64,000 bases of DNA from the NCBI GenBank assembly GCA_017301975.1, contig JAFLEI010000003.1, forward strand, positions 221,853 through 285,852, given 5' to 3'. The notes under the pieces were generated by a model. That model was not told where the DNA came from. It worked only from the letters and a program-made list of their open reading frames with translations, and did no database searches. Below, piece after piece: positions 18,018 to 26,628 of the stretch. The first letter of the stretch is position 1, and each line of letters begins with the position of its first letter. This DNA comes from Verrucomicrobiota bacterium (GTDB taxonomy: Bacteria; Verrucomicrobiota; Verrucomicrobiia; Verrucomicrobiales; Verrucomicrobiaceae). A program made the position numbers and the translations under genes.

Positions 18018-19097
18018 CTAGAGCTTGGCGAGGCTGTCATCCAGCGCGGCGATCACCGTGCTGATGCTGGCCTCGGACTCGTCGCCCATGTTGGACACGC
18101 GGAAGGTCTTGCCCTTCAGCTTGCCGTAGCCGCCGTCGATGATCATGCTGTGGTTCTTCTTCAGCAGGCCGATGAAGGCCGCCACGTCGATGCCCTTGTT
18201 GTTGGCCACACAGGTCAGGGACTTGGAGCGGAAGCCCTCGGGGGCGAAGAACTCGAAGCCGTTGCGGCGCACCCACTCGTGCACCATGCCGTTGAGCTTG
18301 GCGTGGCGTGCGTAGCGGTTTTCCACGCCTTCGGCGAAGATCTTCTGCAGCTGATGGCGCAGGCCGTAGATGAGGCTGATGCACGGCGTGCTCGGCGTCA
18401 TGCTCTTCTCGCCGTTCGCCTTGAACTCGAGGAAGTCGAAGTAGTAGCCGCGGTCATTGATCGTGGCGGCACGGGCCATGGCGGCCTCGGAGGCGGTGAA
18501 AAGCGCCAGGCCCGGAGGCAGCGCAAAGGCCTTCTGGCTGCCGGTCAGCAGCACGTCGATGCCGAGTTCGTCGAAATTCACCGGCACGGTGGTGAAGCCG
18601 GACACGGAGTCCGTGATGAACATCACATCCGGATACTTCTTTTTCAGCGCCGCGATTTCCGCGATGGGGCTGAGCACGCCCGTGGAGGTCTCGTTGTGGA
18701 TGAAGGTCACGGCGTCGAATTCGCCAGTGGCGAGGCGCTTGTCGATCTCGTCGGCGCGCACGGGCTGGCCCCATTCCACCTGGTAGGCTTCGGCTTCCTT
18801 GCCGCAGCGCTTGGAAACGTCCAGCCACTTGTCGGAGAAGGCGCCGTTGCAGCAGTTGAGAACTTTTTTCTTCACCAGATTGCGGATGGAGCCCTCCATC
18901 ACCCCCCAGGCGGAGGACGTGCTCAGAAACACCTGCTGTTTCGTGCCGAAGAGAGTCTGTAGCATCGGCTGGATCTCGGCATAAAGGTCCTGAAACCCCT
19001 TGCCGCGATGCCCGATCATCGGCTGCGCCATGGCGGCGTAGGTGTCAGGGCTGACTTCAACGGGTCCGGGGATGTAAAGTTTGACGTGGGTGCTCAT
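18018..19097 (-). CDS. class V aminotransferase (serine/alanine-glyoxylate type)
   Basis: A 359-residue PLP-dependent class V aminotransferase. MSTHVKLYIPGPVEVSPDTY and QPMIGHRGKGFQDLY are the characteristic start of the serine-pyruvate/alanine-glyoxylate group. FITDSVSGFTTVPVNFDELG gives the PLP-Asp, and LLTGSQKAFALPPGLAL holds the Schiff-base lysine. It probably transaminates serine or alanine with glyoxylate or pyruvate; it could also act in purine-derived amino transfer (PucG-like). The ATG at 19095-19097 is chosen by family N-terminus, not the longer frame. Monocistronic with terminator at 17939. Confidence 0.9.
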   Translation of the reverse strand: MSTHVKLYIPGPVEVSPDTYAAMAQPMIGHRGKGFQDLYAEIQPMLQTLFGTKQQVFLSTSSAWGVMEGSIRNLVKKKVLNCCNGAFSDKWLDVSKRCGKEAEAYQVEWGQPVRADEIDKRLATGEFDAVTFIHNETSTGVLSPIAEIAALKKKYPDVMFITDSVSGFTTVPVNFDELGIDVLLTGSQKAFALPPGLALFTASEAAMARAATINDRGYYFDFLEFKANGEKSMTPSTPCISLIYGLRHQLQKIFAEGVENRYARHAKLNGMVHEWVRRNGFEFFAPEGFRSKSLTCVANNKGIDVAAFIGLLKKNHSMIIDGGYGKLKGKTFRVSNMGDESEASISTVIAALDDSLAKL

Positions 19098-19312
19098 GCG
19101 TTGGGTGAAGGGGGGGAGGCGGAGTGTAGAAGGGGTGGACGCCTGCGCAAGGGCGAGAAACTGGCGTTTGCATCCAGGCATGCTCTTGGCTGCCTGTTCC
19201 GGGTTTCCGGGCCCTGCCGATTTGTAATCGGAGGGCTTTTTTTAGCCCTCTTTCCGCCGATCACCTGCTTTGCCGTGATCATGGTAGGTGAGTCCGAATA
19301 CCTGCTGATTAG

Positions 19313-19732
19313 CTATCGGGAGAGAGACGCCCATCCCAAAGCCACTGCCAGCCCATTGAGGATGAGATAAAACATGCCGGTGACTAAAAACAGCTCACTG
19401 AAGACTCCATAGGCACGCCGAAGAAAATCAAAGAAACCCGCTGCAGACGGCATGGCACCTTCAAATGCGTCAAAAACTATCGATGACAAGAGCAGCATGC
19501 CGCTGGTGAGCAGACGCATAAGGCCTGCCACGAGTACCCAAGCAGAAGCCACAAGAAACACTGTCTGCCCGAAACGATCAAGAGGCAGGCCAGAAAGCAA
19601 GAACCGAAGTCCTGCAATAGCGACCACCACACCGCTCATTGCTCCGGCGACAAAAGTGATACGCTTCCCGACCTCCACGGTGGTCATGAATCCGAGAACT
19701 CGGAATCTGTAACGAGGGGATTCAAGAAACAT
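19313..19732 (-). CDS. small multi-pass membrane protein (cassette-like region, gene 3)
   Basis: A 139-residue protein with about four hydrophobic segments (TFVAGAMSGVVVAIAGLRFL, VFLVASAWVLVAGLM, LLLSSIVFDAF and FLVTGMFYLILNGLAVALGW). No known family. It is the last of three minus-strand small genes alternating with an 84-bp repeat. The start at 19730-19732 (MFLESPRYRF) is chosen as the last ATG before the first membrane segments; an upstream ATG at 19781-19783 exists but would run into the repeat. Confidence 0.6.
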   Translation of the reverse strand: MFLESPRYRFRVLGFMTTVEVGKRITFVAGAMSGVVVAIAGLRFLLSGLPLDRFGQTVFLVASAWVLVAGLMRLLTSGMLLLSSIVFDAFEGAMPSAAGFFDFLRRAYGVFSELFLVTGMFYLILNGLAVALGWASLSR

Positions 19733-19759
19733 CACTGTGGCTCCAGTTGTTGGGCATCC

Positions 19760-19843
19760 AAGCTGTGGCGACAGCGAACCCAAGACTCTGCGGACACGAC
19801 AAACTGCTCCTAGCCGTTGCCACCAGCGTTTTGTTCGCCCTCG
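19760..19843 (-). repeat. 84-bp repeat, copy A (cassette-boundary-like)
   Basis: By hand alignment without gaps it matches copy B (20358-20441) at 65 of 84 positions, including an almost identical 30-base block around gccgttgcc(a/t)ccagcg. It sits three bases downstream of the stop of the 19847 gene and upstream of the 19732 gene start. Position directly 3' of each small gene and equal length resemble attC-type sites, but I cannot fold it into convincing paired R boxes. Confidence 0.65.
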
Positions 19844-19846
19844 TTT

Positions 19847-20317
19847 TCATGATGCGCTATTGCCATGCTTGCTGGTCACTCCGGCATCGGTTGGACTCGG
19901 AGGCCCAACAATGGTCTGCGGCGCTGTCTTTCGATTCACGGCAAGTGACAGGATAAACCGGGTCAGACAAAGCGTGATAAAGGCCTCAAAGAACGGAAAG
20001 CCCCATCCAAAGAAAAGCAATGCTACGTTGCCGCCTACGCCGTCGTAACCCCAGTCCCGCTTCTCAATGTCCATAACCGTCCGGTTCCAAGGCACTTCGT
20101 AAGCGATCCTGAAATCCATAAGCGCCAGCCAGACAGCGACCGTAATCACGACTGTCCGCATCCAGATCCACCGCCATGAGGTAGGAACTGGAGGAATCAG
20201 CGCCAAGGGAATGGCAATCCAGATCAAAACGCTCCCAATGGCATGAACATGGCTGCGGGCAAGCCGTGCAACCTCAAGCAATTCGTGGCTGGGAAACTCA
20301 GCATCGGCGAGGATCAT
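19847..20317 (-). CDS. small membrane protein (cassette-like region, gene 2)
   Basis: A 156-residue protein with about three hydrophobic segments (HAIGSVLIWIAIPLALIP, MRTVVITVAVWLALM and a C-terminal VALLFFGWGFPFFEAFITLC). It has no family I recognise. The ATG at 20315-20317 is preferred; a TTG at 20330-20332 would add five residues. It is flanked on both sides by copies of the 84-bp repeat, in the same orientation. Confidence 0.6.
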   Translation of the reverse strand: MILADAEFPSHELLEVARLARSHVHAIGSVLIWIAIPLALIPPVPTSWRWIWMRTVVITVAVWLALMDFRIAYEVPWNRTVMDIEKRDWGYDGVGGNVALLFFGWGFPFFEAFITLCLTRFILSLAVNRKTAPQTIVGPPSPTDAGVTSKHGNSAS

Positions 20318-20357
20318 ATGTCGTGTGGTCAAACGCTGCGAAGCTGGGCGAAGGCCT

Positions 20358-20441
20358 AAGCTGTTGTGACAGAGGGCGCAAGACTCAGTTCATGTGACAG
20401 ACTGCCACGAGCCGTTGCCTCCAGCGTTTTGTTCGGCCTCG
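20358..20441 (-). repeat. 84-bp repeat, copy B (cassette-boundary-like)
   Basis: Second copy of the repeat at 19760-19843, about 77% identical by eye. It lies 39 bases beyond the stop of the 20481 gene. Just outside, the plus strand has ccgttggttagct, a GTTAG-type core like those at integron recombination sites, and a gcctaag at the other side, neither a perfect match to consensus. Confidence 0.65.
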
Positions 20442-20480
20442 CTTGGCCGTTGGTTAGCTGTAGAATTGGTATGGTATGCA

Positions 20481-20918
20481 TCAATATCGTGACTCTAATA
20501 CATAGTCGCAGTAGCCTCTCGCTGGGGAAACAAAAAAGGTCCACTGACGATCTCCATCCGAGAATGTGTATGGTGTAACCCCAGAGTCCATTCGCCCAAG
20601 TGGATGACTGGCCACCGCAACTGCCTGATCAACAGAAGACAACAAGGCTGTGAAGATCTGCGAATCTGCTGGGTCAAAGGAAAACGATCCCTCGGAGAGG
20701 TTCGTGTCTAAGTCATTGGTCACTCGAATGTCAGTCGCACTTATCGGAATGAGGGATGGCAGCCAACCACGATCAAATAGCCTGTCAGCTTCGGCCTCCA
20801 CTCTCGTCGCGTAAGTGTTCGTAACTCTGTCCATCCGGCCCAATAGAGCAAACGCCGCCCATCCAAGGACAAAAAGCGCCAGAATGGCGAAGGGGCCGAT
20901 CTTGGATGCTAATCGCAT
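20481..20918 (-). CDS. small membrane-anchored hypothetical protein (cassette-like region, gene 1)
   Basis: A 145-residue protein with one N-terminal membrane anchor (IGPFAILALFVLGWAAFALL) and an extracytoplasmic domain with SATDIRVTNDLDTNLSEGSF and a C-terminal GYCDYVLESRY. The IDTN/LDTN-GSF pattern is shared with a scattered set of small hypothetical proteins that I know only as unnamed. First in the row of three genes separated by the 84-bp repeat. Function unknown. Confidence 0.65.
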   Translation of the reverse strand: MRLASKIGPFAILALFVLGWAAFALLGRMDRVTNTYATRVEAEADRLFDRGWLPSLIPISATDIRVTNDLDTNLSEGSFSFDPADSQIFTALLSSVDQAVAVASHPLGRMDSGVTPYTFSDGDRQWTFFVSPARGYCDYVLESRY

Positions 20919-21081
20919 GACGAGTGGCGCTGGTTAGTAGGCCGAACTATTGAATGGCCGACAATTTTGTCGAGTACGCGTTCTGCAACTATGGGGCACA
21001 GCTTTGTCGAATACCAATGCGTTTCGGCTTCATAATTGTTGCTTTTGATGCGTATGCCCAAGATGGGCTACAGGATTGTAG

Positions 21082-21107
21082 AATATGACGCACAGGGGCG
21101 TCATATT
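21082..21107. promoter_or_regulatory. 10-bp perfect inverted repeat (AATATGACGC/GCGTCATATT)
   Basis: A perfect 10-bp inverted repeat with a six-base spacer lies in the 250-base gap between the cassette-like region and the secreted isomerase gene. A further gtatgacg half-site follows at 21118-21125. It may be an operator or a terminator: the plus side runs into TATTTTCGTG, a weak U-tract. Nothing else recognisable is in the gap. Confidence 0.45.
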
Positions 21108-21169
21108 TTCGTGTTTAGTATGACGTGAGTTGCAGGCCGCTTCTTTTTTCAGGAAACGAACTCACATCC

Positions 21170-22072
21170 TCACGCCCACCCCAGCCACCCCTTAAGCGTC
21201 GCGAAATCGCGCACATGCGCCTCACGGAATCCCTTCAGCACCGCCGCATCCTTCGGATCGCCCTTGAGATATTCCAGATGCAGCGAAATGGGGCCGGTGT
21301 AGCCGGTTTTCATGAGCATCTTGCCGTAGGCCGGGTCCACCTGGCCTTCGCCAATAGGCACGGTTACCTGTTTGCGGCCCTCCCATTTGAAGTCTTTGAA
21401 GTAGGCGGCGCCGATGTGGTCTTTGACCAGATTGAACTCCAGCGGCCAGGACAGGCCGCCTTCGCAGGTGGAATGCAGGATGTCGTAGGCGAAGCTGAAG
21501 TCCGCTGCCGGATACTCGCGCATGATCGAATAGATGTCCCACACGGGCGCGCCAAAGTAATCCTTGCCGCTGTGGTTCTGGAACATGGGCTGGATGCCGA
21601 TGTCCTTGCACAGGGCCACGAGGTCCTTGATCTTCGGGCGCACGGCCTGGAGCTGCTCCCAGATGGGCTGCTTGAGGTCGTACTTGTAGTAGTTCATGCG
21701 GAAGCGCTTCACGCCCAGCTTGGCCGCCGTGCGCAGCACCTCCTCGGTGCGCTGCTCCGCGCTCACCTCATTGATGCCGGAGGTCATGATGGTCATTTCC
21801 AGACCCTGCTTTTTCAGCGCCTCGATGTACTTCGGCAGCTCATCCACCACCTTTTCAGGCTCGATGTGGCCCTTGGGCCGGATGGGCGACTCAACGCCGT
21901 TGAAGCCTGCCTCCGCGCCCAGGCTGGCGATGTCGTCATAGCTCAGCCCTTGCAGGTGTTTGGTGAAAAAGCAGACCGTGTTCTTTTTGGGCTCAGCCGC
22001 TGCCGCGGCGGGCAGGGCGCTGGCGAGTGCGGTGGCGGAGAGGGACTGGAGAAAGGAGCGGCGGGTGTTCAT
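21170..22072 (-). CDS. secreted sugar phosphate isomerase/epimerase (TIM barrel)
   Basis: A 300-residue protein starting MNTRRSFLQSLSATALASAL, a signal with a twin-arginine-like RRSF start. The xylose-isomerase-like barrel follows: GFNGVESPI, MFQNHSGKDYFGAPVWD, FAYDILHSTCEG, AAYFKDFKWEG and late LHLEYLKGD. Export of this fold is common in Planctomycetes and Verrucomicrobia. The metal ligands appear partly altered (QNHSG at the usual EnH position), so catalysis is plausible but unproven. It is transcribed after the TPR gene (54-base gap), possibly as one unit. Confidence 0.85.
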   Translation of the reverse strand: MNTRRSFLQSLSATALASALPAAAAAEPKKNTVCFFTKHLQGLSYDDIASLGAEAGFNGVESPIRPKGHIEPEKVVDELPKYIEALKKQGLEMTIMTSGINEVSAEQRTEEVLRTAAKLGVKRFRMNYYKYDLKQPIWEQLQAVRPKIKDLVALCKDIGIQPMFQNHSGKDYFGAPVWDIYSIMREYPAADFSFAYDILHSTCEGGLSWPLEFNLVKDHIGAAYFKDFKWEGRKQVTVPIGEGQVDPAYGKMLMKTGYTGPISLHLEYLKGDPKDAAVLKGFREAHVRDFATLKGWLGWA

Positions 22073-22126
22073 GAGTTCGGGGGATTCACCTCAACGTAGG
22101 CCAGATCAGCATTCTTCGAGCAGGAT

Positions 22127-25100
22127 TCAGTCGGCCCGACTGAGATTGTCGATGAAGCTGGCGAGGGTCTGAATGAGCGGGTTTTCCACCAGATGCTGGC
22201 GGGTGTCTGTGCGACGTGAAAAGAGGGAGGGGTAGCTCCAGGTGTCCCAGGCATTCGAGCCGCCGCCGGCGTTTCGGCTTTCGATTGTGGCCTTGGAGGC
22301 GGTCAGCTCCAACAGCGGGCCGGTTTCGGTAGGGGGTAGATTTTTTTCCGCCTCCAGCAGGGTGGTCCACAGGCGGCGCAGATCGCGCAGGTCTTTCAGA
22401 TCAGGGCTGGAGTGCCGCCCGGCGGGGTCCAGGCGAAAAATCTGCAGCGCGGCGTTTTCCATCTCCACCCGGGTGAGCTGGGCCGAGTCTGAGAGGGAGG
22501 CGAGCTCTTTCCAGGCATTGAGGTAGTCGGCGTCCAGCTTCACCGCCTGGCGGTAGGCGGTGGCGGCATCGGAAGGCCGGCTCTGTGATTCGCGCAGGTA
22601 GCCCAGCAGGTAATACACCTGCGGCTTGACCGGCGGCAGGCTGGCGAGGCGGGTGAAGACTTTGTCCGCCACGTTTTGCGCACGCTGGCCGCTGAATGCG
22701 CCTTCGCAGCCAAAGCAGTGGCTTTCCACGCGGCCAAAGCTGTCGGGCATCAGCTCAAAGGCCCGCAGGTAGTGCTGCTCCGCCTTGTCAAACTGGCCCA
22801 GCTCGCTGTATCGCAGGGCCAGCCGGGCCTGGATGCAGTAGGCATCGGCAAAGTCGAGCAGCGCGGCCTCGTAGCGGCGCACGGCCTCGCTGAGCAGTCC
22901 GGCATTCCACCAGTCATCTGCGGCTTCGGATTTGCGGATCGCACTGACCGCGCCGAGCATGATTTTGGCGGTGTCGGCATCGCCTTTTTTATTCAGCACT
23001 TCCGCCAGCACGGCATAGGCGCGCATGCGGTCGCCCTTGCCCTGCTCGCCATCACTCGGATCGATGGCGATGGCGGCGCGGACGGCTTTCTCCGCCTCAT
23101 CGACCTTGCCGGCATCCAGCAGCACGCGGGCCTTCCAGATGAGCGGCCGCTCCTGGAAACGGTCACGCTTGGCCATCTGGTCCAGCAGCTCCTCCATGGG
23201 CTGGTCCGCGCCCACCTTCAGCAGCAGCTCATACACGCTGTCATCGGCCGGGTAGTCCTGCAAGGCGCGGCGGACCACGCGGCGCGCATCTTCCGTGCGT
23301 CCGGCCCCGTGCAGGGCGCGTGCGGCAACGAGCAGCAGCGGGGTGCTGCCACTGTTGCTGGACTCAAAGGCCGCGAGGTCAGGTGCGCCCCACTGGGGGA
23401 ACTGCTCAAACAAGGCGAGCACATCCTTGTGGCGGCCCGCTTGCTCATAGAGCTCGGCCAGCTTGCCCAGGGGGCCGTCCAGCCGCGTGTTGCGCCGCTG
23501 ATTCTCCTGTGGAGTGACGAGGATGGCGAGCTGCGCCGCCAGAATGGACTCCGCCTTCGGGCCGCGCTGGTAGTCCAGCAGCAGGTCCACCACGGAATCT
23601 ACGGTGGATTCACGGTTGGGATCTTCAGCGGGCATGGCGTCCACGATGGTGGTGGCTGCAGTCAGGGCTTCTTCGATCAATTCGGGCCTTTCGAGCAGGC
23701 GACCCAGCGCGGCCAGTTTCGAGCACAGCCGGACATAATCATCCCTGCCATCCGAGCGCCGCCCGCCGGCCTCCCGCTGAAAACGGCCGAGCATTTCCTC
23801 CGTGACGTGCACGCCCACCTGCTCCCAGCGCTTGCGCATTTCCTGGGCCTCAGCCTTGCCATCCGAAGAGCCGCTGATGGGGCCCCCCTTCACCAGATCA
23901 CGCAGGATCTGGACGCCTTCGTCACGCTTGTCCGCAGCCAGCAGCGCCAGGTAGTGGAAAGACTGCATTTCATCGCGCACCTTGGCGGGCAGCCCGGGCT
24001 TGGCCACGCTCTGCTCCAGCAGCTCCAGCGCCGCCGCCGAGGCATTCTGATGCGCGGCGATCTCAATGAACTCGCTCCAGTAGGGCAGGGCGGGGTCCTG
24101 CGTCAGCAGGCGCTGAAGAAACGTGAACACCTGGGCGCGCAGCCCCTTGCGGCCCATCTCCTCGAGATCGCCCAAATCAAGACGCAGGTGGTCGTCATCG
24201 GCTTGTTTTTGCGCCTCTTCGCGGATGAGTTTCATGGCGTCATCCACGCGGTCCGTGGCGATCAAGGCCAGCAGATAGACCTGCGTGGCAGACTTTTGCT
24301 CCCACCTCTCACCCTTGGGAAACTTCTTGATCATCGCCTCGTAGAGCGGCGCGTCTTCCAAGGTGTGGACGAGACTCCACAGCGGTTTCTTGAGCGTGTC
24401 CATGTGCTTGAGCGCCAGAGCCGCCGCCAGCCGGGCGGTTGACCGGCCTTCCATGTCGATGGACTCCAGCCCCAGCTTCAGCACGCGCGTGAGCAATGTC
24501 TCCGCGCGCTTTTCGCCCGCGAAGCGCACCAGGTCCGGAATGCTGAGCTGGTTCCCATGGCGTTCACGGGTCTTTTCATCCCCCTTTTCCAGCAGGTCGA
24601 GGGTCTTTTCAAACGCAGCGACTTTCGCATCGTCAGAGCCCGCCAGTTCATCCAGCGCTGTGGAAATCTGCTCGATGCTTTCCTGGTAGTTTTCGCGCTG
24701 GTATTCATCCAGCTTGGTGAGCGAAGCCAGTTCCTTGCGCATGTGGTCCATCGAATCCTTGCGCCCGGCTTCGTCACTCAGCAGCACCGCTGCGAGCAGC
24801 CGCAGGGCCTCATCTTGCAGAGGGCGGGAGGATTTGCGCTTGAGCAGCAGGCTGCGGATCTCCTCCCACGCGGCGGGCGGAGGCAGGGCCGTGACCACGG
24901 TTGCCAGACTCAGCCGGTCCTCATAGGCACGGTTTGAGTAGAGCTGCTGGGCGGGGATGGTGAGGTAGGCATCCAGCAGGGCCAGCCAGCGCTTGGCTGC
25001 TTCGGCAGGGGGCAGCCTCGCAGCCTCCTCGTGCAGCGCCTTCACTTTCAGGCGCAGCTCCTCCACGGGATCAGCCTTTTTTTCAGCGGGCTTGGCCTGC

Positions 25101-25204
25101 GCCTTTTCGGCGAGCAGTTTGAGCACGGCGTTCGCGCCTTGATACTCCAGCGCCTGAGCGGTCAGTGTCAATGCAATAAGTGAAATGCTTATATGTAATA
25201 TCAT
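22127..25204 (-). CDS. very large secreted TPR-repeat protein
   Basis: A 1025-residue protein with a signal peptide (MILHISISLIALTLTAQA) and almost entirely helical TPR-like repeats to the C-terminus. The clearest are in the second half, for example AQLAILVTPQENQRRNTRLD, ARVLLDAGKVDEAEKAVRAA, YAVLAEVLNKKGDADTAKIM, LALRYSELGQFDKAEQHYLR and YRQAVKLDADYLNAWKELAS. It probably acts as a periplasmic or surface protein-interaction scaffold. An alternative ATG nine bases upstream (25211-25213) is possible. It is divergent from the SDR operon across about 150 bases. Confidence 0.85.
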   Translation of the reverse strand: MILHISISLIALTLTAQALEYQGANAVLKLLAEKAQAKPAEKKADPVEELRLKVKALHEEAARLPPAEAAKRWLALLDAYLTIPAQQLYSNRAYEDRLSLATVVTALPPPAAWEEIRSLLLKRKSSRPLQDEALRLLAAVLLSDEAGRKDSMDHMRKELASLTKLDEYQRENYQESIEQISTALDELAGSDDAKVAAFEKTLDLLEKGDEKTRERHGNQLSIPDLVRFAGEKRAETLLTRVLKLGLESIDMEGRSTARLAAALALKHMDTLKKPLWSLVHTLEDAPLYEAMIKKFPKGERWEQKSATQVYLLALIATDRVDDAMKLIREEAQKQADDDHLRLDLGDLEEMGRKGLRAQVFTFLQRLLTQDPALPYWSEFIEIAAHQNASAAALELLEQSVAKPGLPAKVRDEMQSFHYLALLAADKRDEGVQILRDLVKGGPISGSSDGKAEAQEMRKRWEQVGVHVTEEMLGRFQREAGGRRSDGRDDYVRLCSKLAALGRLLERPELIEEALTAATTIVDAMPAEDPNRESTVDSVVDLLLDYQRGPKAESILAAQLAILVTPQENQRRNTRLDGPLGKLAELYEQAGRHKDVLALFEQFPQWGAPDLAAFESSNSGSTPLLLVAARALHGAGRTEDARRVVRRALQDYPADDSVYELLLKVGADQPMEELLDQMAKRDRFQERPLIWKARVLLDAGKVDEAEKAVRAAIAIDPSDGEQGKGDRMRAYAVLAEVLNKKGDADTAKIMLGAVSAIRKSEAADDWWNAGLLSEAVRRYEAALLDFADAYCIQARLALRYSELGQFDKAEQHYLRAFELMPDSFGRVESHCFGCEGAFSGQRAQNVADKVFTRLASLPPVKPQVYYLLGYLRESQSRPSDAATAYRQAVKLDADYLNAWKELASLSDSAQLTRVEMENAALQIFRLDPAGRHSSPDLKDLRDLRRLWTTLLEAEKNLPPTETGPLLELTASKATIESRNAGGGSNAWDTWSYPSLFSRRTDTRQHLVENPLIQTLASFIDNLSRAD

Positions 25205-25356
25205 ATGTGGCATTGCAGCGAATTCGGGTGCTGTTGACAAGAATAAAATCTCTCAACCAAGGGGCATAGGCCATTCACCCGGCCGTAAATGCCAAAGCAG
25301 AGAGGTTGCGCATCCTCGTTGCGCGTGTGTTCATGCCATCATTCGAGATCTCCCAC

Positions 25357-26151
25357 ATGACTCACTTTCAAGGCCAGAACATCATCCTCATGGGCGGCAC
25401 CACGGGCCTGGGGCTGTCTGCGGCTAAAAAGCTCGTCGAAGCCGGGGCTCGCGTGGTCGTCACCAGCCGTTCTCAGGCAAATGTGGATGCCGCCGTGGCC
25501 GCTCTCGGTCCGAACGCGCGAGGATTCGCTGCGGATGCCATGACCCCGGAGGCGGCGGAGCGCGCGGTGGAGCTGGCCGTGGGCGAATTTGGCCGGCTGG
25601 ACGCGCTCTACCACGTCGCCGGCGGCAGCGGCCGCAGCCGGGGCGATGGCCCGCTGCATGAAATGACCGACGAGGGCCTTGACTACACGCTGGACCTCAA
25701 CCTGAACTCCGTCATCTACTCCAACCGCGCCGCCGTGAAGCAGTTCATGAAACAGGGCGGCGGCGGGGCGATCCTCAACATGGCCAGCGTGCTGGGCTAC
25801 TCACCCTCCGCACAGTTTTTCGCCTCCCATGCCTACGCGGCGGCCAAGGCGGGCATCATCGGCTTCAGCAAATCCATCGCCGCCTACTACGCGCCGCAAA
25901 ACATCCGCGTGAACGTCATCGCCCCCGCGTTGGTCGAGACGCCGATGTCCCAGCGTGCCGTGAGCAACGAGAACATCATGAACTTCGTCAAAACCAAGCA
26001 ACCGCTCGACGGTGGCCGCATCGGCCAACCCGAGGACTGCGATGCCGCAGCGCTGCTGCTGCTCTCGCGCGATTCCCAATTCATCACCGGTCAGGTCCTC
26101 GCTGTGGATGGCGGATGGACGGTTTCCGAGGGGCAGATTCATTCGTTATGA
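25357..26151 (+). CDS. short-chain dehydrogenase/reductase
   Basis: A 264-residue classical SDR: the nucleotide-binding motif GGTTGLGLSAAKKL near residue 10, HVAGGSG in place of NNAG, the catalytic Ser in NMASVLGYSP, YAAAKAG (Tyr and Lys), then NVIAPALVETPM and a C-terminal DGGWTV. NAD(P)-dependent oxidoreductase, substrate unknown. ATG 25357 (MTHFQGQNI) fits the family start; the longer frame is unlikely. It heads a six-gene unit; its TGA overlaps the next ATG (ATGA). Confidence 0.93.
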   Translation: MTHFQGQNIILMGGTTGLGLSAAKKLVEAGARVVVTSRSQANVDAAVAALGPNARGFAADAMTPEAAERAVELAVGEFGRLDALYHVAGGSGRSRGDGPLHEMTDEGLDYTLDLNLNSVIYSNRAAVKQFMKQGGGGAILNMASVLGYSPSAQFFASHAYAAAKAGIIGFSKSIAAYYAPQNIRVNVIAPALVETPMSQRAVSNENIMNFVKTKQPLDGGRIGQPEDCDAAALLLLSRDSQFITGQVLAVDGGWTVSEGQIHSL

Positions 26152-26609
26152 TACGGGGAAACTCCAGACTCATTTTGTTTGGCGCACTATGCTGCTTCAC
26201 ATCCTGCGGGTTGCTGAATCTGCGGAAATCGTATGTGCAGCCATTGCCTGAGCTGAAGAAGCTCGACCCCTGGTATTTGTCGCCTCAGCACGTGAAAAGC
26301 TTTGAGCACTATGTCGCTGCTGGGGATGGCTATTCTGCCTGGATGCTACACAATTACTACGCACACCAACACGATCCGAAAGCCGGTGAGTATCTGCTTT
26401 TGGCTGCCAACAGGGGCGTTCCAGAAGCGCAATGCAGCTATTACTCAATTCTGGTCCAGAATCCTGATCGCAAAGTGAGGGAAAGTGCGGTGATTTGGCT
26501 CAAAAAAGCTGCGGCTCAAGGCTATGTGCATGCGCAGGAAGATTTGAAGTGTCATGACGAAGTCTTAAGGCTGTCCGATCTGAGACATGCAGGCTCCCAG
26601 AAACCGTGA
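26148..26609 (+). CDS. Sel1-like repeat lipoprotein
   Basis: A 153-residue protein. MIRGNSRLILFGALCCFTSC gives a lipobox at FTSC-G. Two Sel1/TPR-like repeats follow (AGEYLLLAANRGVPEAQCSY and IWLKKAAAQGYVHAQEDLKC). The ATG overlaps the SDR stop by 4 bases. Sel1 lipoproteins usually act as interaction scaffolds; here the link to the flanking sugar enzymes is positional only. Confidence 0.75.
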   Translation: MIRGNSRLILFGALCCFTSCGLLNLRKSYVQPLPELKKLDPWYLSPQHVKSFEHYVAAGDGYSAWMLHNYYAHQHDPKAGEYLLLAANRGVPEAQCSYYSILVQNPDRKVRESAVIWLKKAAAQGYVHAQEDLKCHDEVLRLSDLRHAGSQKP

Positions 26610-26628
26610 GATCCAACCAACCTGAAAC

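Noticed and set aside
19200..19260. Possible plus-strand terminator (ccgat-ttgta-atcgg followed by a T run)
   Set aside because: No plus-strand gene ends nearby, and the stem is only 5 bp before mismatches.
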